From Isoetes taiwanensis (Eukaryota > Streptophyta > Lycopodiopsida > Isoetales > Isoetaceae), in assembly GCA_021234155.1 (NCBI GenBank), contig JAJEKV010000013.1, forward strand, positions 17,580,279 to 17,644,278: a stretch of 64,000 nt of DNA. Reading direction: 5' to 3'. The notes beneath the pieces were generated by a model. It was not told the DNA's origin. It was given only the letters and a program-made list of their open reading frames with translations, and did no database searches. Shown in pieces: positions 55,051 through 64,000 of the stretch. Every line of letters begins with the position of its first letter. Positions within the stretch are counted from its first letter, which is position 1. The position numbers were made by a program, and so were the translations under genes.

Positions 55051-57720
55051 GGAATAGAATAGAATAGAATAGAATTGTTTTATAGGGTCCACGGAGACCA
55101 ATCGGCCTATGGGACCCAATACAAAAAAGCGCGTGAAATACATTACTACCCGGTTAAAAAACCCCGCACCGAAGGGTTTTCGAGGGAAAACGCGGGCAGC
55201 AATAAGATCGGCCGACAATGATTAAATGGTTGGATCGGGGCATATCTCGAGCCCTCAAGTCGATATTTCCCGAATGTATGATCCGAAAGTGGCGCCGCAA
55301 AGTCGCCCAAGAACATGTGTAGCGCTCATCAAGTCTAATCAACCCAGCATAGCGTGTTGAACCGCCATCATATAACGCAGCTCGAAAGTGTGACACTCAT
55401 CATCAACTCGTCTGGCCCGGCAAAGACCGACAAACCCTATCCCGCCAAGTGGTTCCCCAATCCATCCCACTGCCTCAATCCTGAGATGGTGGGCACTTGT
55501 CTAATGGAGGCGATATGCCCTCGCTTTTCATGGGCGCGATGTGAACGTGGGTAGCGCCAGGGCTTCGTTCTAATGTGGGATTTTATGCCGCTTTGTAATG
55601 TAATGGCTGTTTTGACTTGCTCTGTGGCCCCGAATCCCAAAGCTTGCCGGAGAAACAAGCATCAAGATAACATCTTCAGCCGCCGCGATCGCCTGCTTTC
55701 TACTGGCGATGCACATGTGCTCCTCGGACATTCCATCGAAGTTAGCCATCGCTCTTTTATCCTTCCAACAACTCTTGAGTCGTTAGGTCCCATTGACACC
55801 GCTTGCATAAGCCAAGTCGCGGTAGATGATCATCATCCATATTTACCACCTTTCGGAAATAGACGATGTGTCTATCAAGGGCCATTACCGGTGGCGCGGA
55901 AACCCGTCGCTTTTAACACAAAATCTGATATGGGACGTGGATTTCACCGAAAGTGCCCGTGCTAAAGAAGGCCTTTTGCACCCGCTTCCAAGTCGCCTCC
56001 AAGTAGCAAGGGACACCAATCGGGCCCCGGGACTTCAACCCCAGACAAAGAACGGGCTCTACCAATACCCCGAACAGATGTGCATTAATCCCCAATCATA
56101 TAATTATGCTCGTGGTTATTATTTCATTGCATAAAATTGCTTTCCGGCCAAGCTACCGCATAATCTTATGGAAGTATCGGCAAGATAGTGTAGAAGGCTC
56201 CACTCCCAGATACTTGTAGGTGGGTGTCACCTCCACTTGTTGCCCTCGATAAGTGAATGAAGGGGGCCTTGGATGGCGAGGATGAGATTAGGACCACCTT
56301 AGTCTTGGCTAGATTGGCGTTCATGTCGTGGCCTGGCGAATGTATCCTGGAGCATCTAGGTGAGGCTGCATATCCTCTGGAGTGTGAGCTAAGAGGTCAC
56401 ACGTCGTGCATAGATGAGTTGCACGAGGACTGGATGCAAAAGTTGGGTTACGCCACCCCCATTGTCCATGAGCGAGGTTCCAATCGGTCAATGTAGAGAC
56501 CAAACAATGTTGGGGAAAGAGGACATCCTGGCGGACCCCAATCTGCTGAGTGAATGGTTGTCCGAGTCATCCATCGGCCCGAACAACTCTCGTGCAACTG
56601 TATCTTGCATTTTGCATATCCACGGAACCTCCGTTCTTTAATCTTTCCCATAACTTTTTCCCCAGGCACGGTGTCAAAGCCGCGAAAGTCAACAAAGCAA
56701 CAATACAGTCCCGGGCCGGTTTTACGCCGCCATCCTCAACAAAGTTCTCAATGTAAAGATATGATCCAATGGTTGAATGCCTGGTCTGAATCCCGCCACG
56801 CTGGAGAGCTCGCGACACTTTAGCCCCACCGGGTCAACCTTGCTCCAATAATGCCGCCAAAGTTTGGCAAACACCTAATTGACCATGATTGTGCGGTAAT
56901 TGGTTGGACTATGTGGATCTCCCCGCCTTGTAAATGGGGACAACTGCGCTGGTGGTCCACCGGGCCGGGAAACCTTCTGCAAGTAAATCCCCGTTGAACA
57001 TAGTGATTGGGACTGGTACCATAGGCTCCCCCACTCCCGAGCAACCGCTGCGATACCATCGAGGTCCATTGCTTTCCCATTAGCCAAACGCCGCAGGACC
57101 ACGGGTAACAAATATAATTTCTAATGTCGGACCATCGCGTGGGGCAGCCTTGGCGTGTCCCTTGAGGATCATAGAGTTGCCGCAAGTATTGTTCCCATTG
57201 TTCATGAGTGATGTTTCCGTGGACCGGGTCGGCTTTTCAAGAACCTGGCGCCCGGTTCTAGGATGGCTTTCCAACATGTAAAACATTTCCCTTTGATGGC
57301 GGTAATGTACCGAGATTTCTTTTGCCTTCAAGAAAGCACGCATACTTTGTGGTGGCATGTGGAAGCGATGCGGGGGATCTCGTGGATTTGACTCGGAGCG
57401 ACATTTGTATTCCTTACACTTTCGGCATCAAACCACGGGACATAGCGGGAATGTTGTAGCCCTCGTGACACTTCTCGGGCATGTTATCCAAAACATCTTT
57501 CTGCGCGACGGTACCAAGGAGCTCAATCACCGATCCGTTTTGTCGCTCTAGCGTGGGGGCGCAGAAAAATTCTGAAAGGTCATCTATGAGCATATCGGCC
57601 ATAATCCTTGCACATAATCCAATCGCAGTTGCGAGGTATCTGGTGAGCCATAGAAGGGTTCCTAAATAAACCAAGCCAAGCCTGCGGTAGAGTGGAAGGT
57701 GATCCTTCGGTCTCCTCATC
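55051..57720 (-). pseudogene. LINE-type non-LTR retrotransposon, RT to 3' tail
   Basis: On the minus strand, frames in order give FLKAKEISVHYRHQREMF, LRRLANGKAMDLDGI (pre-RT), EGFPARWTTSAVVPIYK, HSPTNYRTIMVN, GCPLSPTLFGLYIDRLE (motif B), LEATWKRVQKAF, VPYQIL and a terminal CRARRVDDECH zinc motif with FGSYIREI. The 3' UTR (55200-55077) has CCTCGAAAACCCTTCGG and GGGTCCCATAGGCCGATTGG and ends in repeats of TTCTA (55076-55051). Catalytic motif C is not readable. At least ten frame breaks or stops occur. If the promoter-like segment at 60755-60885 is its 5' end, the full element is ~5.8 kb. Confidence 0.85.
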
Positions 57721-57759
57721 TCTACCGTTGCCTATGCCTACAGTGGTTGATCAAATGTA

Positions 57760-59440
57760 CATCCCCTTTTCCCGACTCAATAGATAGTCCACCACACTAG
57801 ATGAGACCAAAAACTCAACCTCTTACAAAATTAGATCCAATAGTGCATATATGCATAAAAATAATGACGAAAACCAATCCTATAGACCCCACGAGAATCC
57901 ATGAGCTATTAAAGGGAGCCATATGGAACCATCATCGAATACAATCGACTAATGGCAAAGAATCTATGATATAGAAACACCAAGCCACATATCCATCACA
58001 AAGGAGTACATGAATCACTAAAACTAATATGACTTCGCTAATGGAAAAAGGATCCCAAAAAATCCGGGTAGCTTCATCCGGAGAAATGTATATAGATTTA
58101 AATGTCAGGCGAGATAAAGGGGAATTGGAAAAGATGGTAAGCTTCTATCATTATACGGCCAGAACCCAAAAAGTTAGGCCTAGTAAAAATCGGGTAAGAT
58201 AAACCAGAGCCAAAGGTGAATCATGAAATAATGTGAATAAGGCTCTGATTACCACTCTAAGAACCCTAACCTTGGAAGGAGGAGCTGAAACCAAGGAGTG
58301 ATGCAAACAACAGCACTAAGAATTGCAAAATATAATAACTTAGATAATATCTTATAATATGTGATAATATAGCAACAAATTGATTACTGGAAGGATTAGG
58401 TAACTGCAAGCCTTTAAAAACCATGAATTCAAAATAATAGCAACTATAGTGCAAGAAGCCTGAAATCCCATTTCCACTAATGCTAGATTACATGTGTACC
58501 CATATCAAGCAAAATAACTGGCGCATGTATCCCAAAACCATGCAAATCCATCGTACAAAAAGTGACAAAGAAAATGCAAGAGTGAAAAGACACAAACACT
58601 CATGTCAAGGCCTATAAGAATAATTACCGTGAGACCTATAAGGTAAACATACTCCCATAACTGGAACACTCATGAGTCATGCCCAATTGCCAAAGATGAA
58701 ACATCAGATGATAGGAGCCATAATTCTTACCACAAGAGGATACACAAATTCCTTCTTACCAATGCATACCACCCATCGAACTTAATTCGAAAGGCCCTGC
58801 TTACAACTCAAAAATCCATACGCCCCGAGGGGCCCCTCCCACTATAACCAAAATTGGCTAACATACCCAACCAACATAAGTGGGTGAACAAATACCAAGT
58901 ATTATATATGAATAACAACTATAAATAAAGTCTAAGATAGGGCTTAACTCTAACGGATTAAACGACCCTAAGGAATACGAATGAGCACTAATATTGGGGC
59001 CTACCAATGATGCATGGGCGGCCATCACTCCAGCAATGTGAGGTCGCGGGCCCGCCTCGGAGGATGCGGTGGATGCACACCGATGGTCACTGGCGCGGGT
59101 CTGGCGTAATGCAGGGATGGGAGAGCAGAGGCCGCTGGATAAGATGTCAAGATGAAACCCTCTAATCGTAACTAATCAAAGGAATGGGCCTACCATCTTT
59201 CCTCAAGGACTCAAATTGCCCGCCAACCTCGTGATCGGGTTTCATCTCTACTAAAATATGAACTAAAGTCTCCGCTAAGAGCCTCCAGAAAAATTCTATA
59301 AATGAGCTTGCAGGCAAGCAATAGACAAACAGTACGGCACAAGTGGAGAGCCAAGCAAATGCAGTTAAGAAAATATTCTAGGAAAAGGCAAAGCCAAGAG
59401 GAAAAAATATAGGCTACACTCGTATACAAACCTACTTATC
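57760..59440. other. No clear gene; possible 5' part of the LINE
   Basis: I find no endonuclease or other family motif on either strand. A GC-richer patch lies at ~59030-59130. It may be decayed 5' LINE sequence given its place between the RT fragment and the promoter-like segment. Confidence 0.35.
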
Positions 59441-59450
59441 CTGAGAGAGG

Positions 59451-59824
59451 TCACTTTACTCTAGTTGGGGCTAACTTTATAAAGATTTGTCCCGAGACTC
59501 GCGGGATGTGGAACTCCAACAACAAGGCATTGAAATCCACTCGGCTCTGGATTCTTCCTTCCACAGATTCATGGATGATAAAAAATGGATGATGAGATCG
59601 GCAGCCACTATAGCCCCGGCCTTGTGTGTTAAACTCAGAGGGATCAAACCCTGCGTTCCCGCCATCGGATAACCACAAAAGGGGATGACTAAATAACGTC
59701 TATACGCAATCAATCGGATCATCATGGGCGCAATAAAGAAGAAATCGCGGATGAGTTCCAGTCGGCGCACCAACTTACAAAGCGCGTTTACTCCATCCGC
59801 ATGATTTGGTTCTTGTGTAGCCAA
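59451..59824 (-). pseudogene. Possible coding fragment, unassigned
   Basis: Two overlapping minus frames look partly protein-like: ALCKLVRRLELIRDFFFIAP and RRYLVIPFCGYPMAGTQ in one, ESVEGRIQSRVDFNALLLEF and HIPRVSGQIFIKLAPTRVK in the other. A shift near 59680 could join them. No family recognised; it could be the N-terminal ORF of the LINE. Confidence 0.3.
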
Positions 59825-60754
59825 ACCGCGGACTCTATCAGGTCCCGTATCGGGTTTACAGCCATTTTATGACCGTATGATCAAATGTCTCAATACTTAT
59901 TTTACCATAATACTTATCGATGGACGGCCCACTAAGATCCCCATCCGGGTTTCACCATAGAGCAAAACCCGAGCAAAGGCCAGATGACTTTAAACTCTTC
60001 CTCTCAGACTAAAACAGAGCTGTGCTAAGTTATAGGAAATTGAAGCAGCCATAGTATCGGGTGGCAATTCTATTCACCAAATATTCGGAGTAAACCAGTT
60101 CTTTGAGCCCCATACGCCAAACGCATAAGGTCAATATAAACTAATCCAAGTCCGCATTTAGTAATCCCGAGTGGGGTTAGAAAAATGTAAATAACATAGA
60201 CTCCGGGACTGGACGGACGGTGCAACTACAGACCAACAAAAATAAACTACCAAAAAAGGTACAAAGATAGAAGAAGATAGAAGGGCCTTTACATTATCTC
60301 GCCTATCTTGCCACCGGTATGCATACAGGAAAGCAAAAATTAATCTGGCGTTATTCCCTGCATTCACAGAGAAATCGAAGAACTGCGAGTCGCGATTCAT
60401 CGTACCAACGCGCTACGCATCTGTGGAAAATATCAGAACACTCCATCACCAAACAGGAATAGCAGACCTTCATAACCATCGATCTAATAATAAAATCCGC
60501 CAAAGATCAATCATCAGCTTTCCAAATACAAACTCCTACCGCATTACGTGGCAGAAACCTGGAAAAATTGTGCTTGATAGTATCCGCCGCCTATCCAGCT
60601 GGCTCTATCATGATCCAATGATAGCAATGGTTGAATCCAAAGAGTCAAGAAAAGGCAAGGAAATCTGCAAGAAAGAAAAGATATCCAAAATGGTAGATGG
60701 ATTGGAAACCAAACCTGCTTAGATAACTTAAAGGGAGGCAAAAAAAGAGAAAAG

Positions 60755-60885
60755 AATGAAAAGGAGCTCTGCGAGAACACATGACTGAAAAGAAGAATGA
60801 AGCTATATAAATAGGAGAGACGAGGGAAGGGCGCCCCTATTCATGGAATGTCATTTCATTGATATCATAATAGGAATCAAAGGGC
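60755..60885 (-). promoter_or_regulatory. Promoter-like segment, candidate LINE 5' end
   Basis: On the minus strand CTATTTATATAGC followed by TTCATTCTTCTTTTCAGTCATG gives TATA, initiator and an ATG. A closely related copy is at 52245-52370. A long pyrimidine-rich leader follows downstream (60750-60540). Confidence 0.45.
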
Positions 60886-60889
60886 ATTA

Positions 60890-62210
60890 GTAGATAGGCA
60901 CGGTGACTTTTCCTTCTGATAGGATTAAATAAAAAGAAATCTCCATTGATCGTAATGTATTTTGGCAAGGAACAGAGGGACTAAAATGTGCTATGTTTTG
61001 GCATTTTTGAAGTCTTGTTTCCCTTTCATTGTCCCCTCCTAGCTTAATGACTGGCATTGTCCTTAGACTTTTGAAATATATAAACAAAAACTCCTGCCAT
61101 GAAGTTGAGCATCGGCGGTGCCAGCCGAGGGTCTGACCATGGAATAAAGGGTGTCTTGTAATAAATGGACTGATTCTCATTAAACAAGGCCCCGCAAAGC
61201 AATGCATACTTTGACTGCCTTTATTCCTTCAAGGTATATCCGATGAGCTTTTTCTGTGAAGCATCTGTGAGAAGTATATAAATCTCAAGTGCAATTTTTC
61301 AAGCATAACTAGATGAGCTCTACTGGCTGTTTAAATTCAGCATAGCCTCGAACCTAAATTGACAAACATCAAGCATATAGAACTGCATTTCTAGACTTGC
61401 AAAAGGATACGCGGTTGCCAATTGATTTTAGTAATCAAATCTAATAACATCATGAACTAGAAAATGGCTATACAAATGGCAAGGTTTGCTTCTGTTTAGG
61501 TGCTTCAGCTAAAACACATAAATCTAAGATCTCCTCAGAGAAAGGTAAAATCAAAAAGATGGCATGGAGGCCGAGAGGGGCCCAGTCTTGAAGGTATAAG
61601 ATTTTAAGTGGCCAGTCCAGTTCTAATCTAATTTCAATCTATATAAGAAAAGGGGACTAAAAGGATACAAAATTCTAATTAAGCTCTTCCTACTTCTCTC
61701 ATTTTACATGTGTAAAGAACTTGATTGATGCCTTTAGAAGTTTTTATTACTTTGATTATCTGAGTGGCATTTCTACTTTCTATTTTAGAACTGAATGATA
61801 TAAAAAATGCAAATTTTACCAAAGATAATTTGAGACATATAATCCATGACCTCAAATCAAAACCTTCATGACTAAATACTTTTCAAATATCTATTTTTAT
61901 TACTGAATGAGCAGACAAGTTGTTCAAATCTAAACATTTTGGGATTGTATTAAAGACTTGTTCTGGATAAAATGTCAAAATGTTTTGGCAATTTAGATCG
62001 ATTGGCAAAGAAGATTTATAGAGGGATATAAAACAATCCCACTTGGCGGGAATCTTAGGCAAATTATAATCTCTACAGAATCTAATGGTAATCTCTACAA
62101 AATCTTACATCAGTTGAATCCAGGAGGAATCTTCTCTATGTCTTAAAACTCTAGAGGGATCTCTTCACTGAATGTGTAAGGAAACTCCTCCTTGCCACTC
62201 ACCTGCCTCC
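60890..62210. other. No supported gene
   Basis: AT-rich with short open frames only. A minus-strand stretch at 60887-61207 has mildly protein-like phrases in two frames but no family motif. Confidence 0.5.
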
Positions 62211-62214
62211 TTTA

Positions 62215-63720
62215 TACCTACCTCATCGGGTATGTGAATTTCCTATATATATGCATATATATAAATAATAGAGATACTGCATATGTATGAAGGCTTACGG
62301 TAAAAAAGTGTATTGGGTAAGTAATTATATGATATGGGTCTGCATTCTTTTTATAATAATGTAGTCGAGCATAAAAAGGTTGGTTTTTCAGGAATTGCCG
62401 ATACAATGGGTTTTTTGGCACCTAAGAAACGACATGGTATATATACTTATAATAGAGGGTGGAATCCTGACTACTTCACACTGTTTTAATTTTGTAGCTC
62501 ATGTTGGGAGTGGGGAAAAAAGGCCATGTAAATATTGTTGATGCATTTGAAATGAAATTGCAGCTGTACATTATGTCCGGGTGACGGCTGTGGAATCCAT
62601 TACATGCAAGTCTGCTCAAACTGGACTTTGTCCATACAAACATTACGCAAATGTGCTCTGACTACGGCACGGAGGATCTCAATGGGATCAAATAGCGATC
62701 GAATCTCCATATCAAGTAGCGTGGTTAGGTCCACTAATTGGACACCTTCAATGGAGATGTACCGCCGGAGGGCTTGTATGTTAGAAGATTACACTTCCCT
62801 TGAAAGCAGCCGAAGGAAGCTCTGCCATCCCAAGGAAGGATGGGGTCTTTGCGCCGCATCAAGAAAGATGGCAGCTGTGATACTCTACCGTATATGATCA
62901 AGATTTCATCCATAATAGTAAGAAGCTCCACTAACCTTCCTTGATAAAGGTATCCTAGGCTTTAATTGGGTGATGAACTCATCTCGAAATTATGCATGTT
63001 CTCTCCAAGCAAATTATCATGCGGATATGGTCTCAAATAGGTGATGTGGAAAGTAAAGAGATAGGCAAAATTATGCATCGCCCAGAGATCTCCTCCTCAA
63101 GAGTTCAAGGTACTGAGAAATTGATGGATCCAAAGTTCCTAATCCAATGCTAACATTGGGACCAAACCTATCTCTATGGTTTCTACATTGATACATTCCC
63201 TCTCTCCCTCATATGGATCTATGGAACTGGATAAAAGCCACCAACTGTGATCTTCTTCTTTAGGTAAGCATGTCTGATCTATTCTCATTCATAATTATGG
63301 TACCTACTTCATCTTATTGTGACTTTAATACAAAGTTAAGGAGACTTTGGTTTCTAAGATATTGAGACATAATTGTTTGAAATCAAATTTCATTAATGTG
63401 ACATTTCCTCGGATATCTAACTTCTCTTTAAGCATTTTGCTGCTAATTTATAAGGCTCTTGTAGGAGATTTTGTAGAGCTCATTGTCCTCTACTGGATAC
63501 AGGTCGGGACATGCATGTGAGGAATTCCTTCCCGGCGATAGGTGGAATGGTAAGGAACGAAGATCTCAGATAAAAGGGATGTACTTGAGTGCAAGGTTCT
63601 TTTAAGTAGAGTGGCAGACTTCAAATTAACTGGAGAATCAGTATTCCCAGCAGCCCATGCCAAGCAGGAGAACATTTGGCAAGTCTTGGAGAAGAAGTTG
63701 ATGGGATGGCAAGGAGTTTG
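62215..63720 (+). pseudogene. Second decayed copy of the transposase-like gene (C-terminal half)
   Basis: On the plus strand this matches the reverse complement of ~26960-25450. The first 250 bp match the intron-like AT segment; then GTTGGGAGTGGGGAA, NPLHASLL, the start of the ARRR..MLEDY region, the shared AGGCTTTAATTGGGTGATGAAC with its TAA, GGTGATGTGGAAAG, CTTTAGGTAAGCATGT (intron donor), AAATCAAATTTCATTA and AGCAGCCCATGCCAAGCAG. Numerous indels and stops make it unreadable as one protein. The N-terminal exon is absent. It ends at ~63720. Confidence 0.8.
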
Positions 63721-64000
63721 AGGTGGACTTAATCCTCTTTACTCTAACTACAATCTAATTCCCAAAGTCTATTACAAGATAACCGACTTCCAAGTTCCCT
63801 AATTTGCTCTTCAATAAATACAACTACATTTAATTCTCACAACCATTATATGGAAATCATAGAAAGAATACTCATTCCATTCTGTCATCGTAATCGATTC
63901 CATCAGAAAGTGATAACACTTGGAGAACTCAGCATCCGGATATTCTGCGATCCATCCCCTAACCGCACAGCAAATACGTAACTGAACGGCTGGCCAACAA
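63721..64000. other. No gene seen at window end
   Basis: AT-rich sequence without coding or structural signature. Confidence 0.5.

Noticed and set aside
62604-62897. 97-codon plus-strand frame in the second transposase-like copy
   Set aside because: It runs across the homologous region in a frame different from the conserved protein phrases.

Overview
The window looks like nuclear DNA of a streptophyte (plant lineage: a charophyte alga or an early-diverging land plant seems likelier than a flowering plant). This is inference from plant-type Ty1/copia and chromodomain Ty3/gypsy retrotransposons, a plant-like lysine/alanine/proline-rich linker-histone tail, telo-box plus TATA promoter architecture, a short GT-AG intron, and LINE-like non-LTR elements. 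I could not search databases, so the species is unassigned. No rRNA or tRNA gene, CRISPR array, bacterial operon or organelle gene was recognised.

Layout. 1-2849: AT-rich, no supported gene. 2850-3480: decayed LINE 3' end. 3632-10203: a histone-H3-fold gene (N-terminus MARTKHTAR, centromeric-H3-like core) with a very long N-terminal extension, split by a structurally complete Ty1/copia element (4682-10094, LTRs, PBS, 5-bp target duplication). 10908-12429: an unknown ~270-aa gene, frameshifted and split by a 697-bp AT-rich insertion. 12828-14804: a second copy of that AT-rich element carrying a LINE fragment. 15-25 kb: mostly non-coding, with a small ORF, tandem repeats, fragments of a transposase-like protein and a LINE end. 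24993-29448 (minus): decayed multi-exon gene for a protein with a ubiquitin-like N-terminus, two zinc fingers and a transposase-like core; a second decayed copy is at 62215-63720. 30000-35970: 5'-truncated chromovirus with one 3' LTR. 35966-37818 (minus): a truncated small gene and a second H3-fold gene with ~290 extra N-terminal residues. 38536-39880 (minus): an inverted LTR of the same gypsy family with its PBS. 41751-42635: linker histone H1 remnant. 44980-60885: two convergent LINE ends enclosing ~9.7 kb whose T-rich left part and A-rich right part look like diverged inverted arms.

The noteworthy theme is histone-fold genes in a transposon graveyard. Two H3-fold reading frames of about 384 and 388 codons with unrelated long N-terminal extensions are each followed on the same strand by an unknown small gene whose products may be distantly related. 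An H1 remnant lies nearby. Nearly all coding features are broken, and most stop codons in the histone and copia genes fit CAG, CAA or CGA changing to TAG, TAA or TGA, as expected from decay of methylated cytosine. I see few if any intact host genes.
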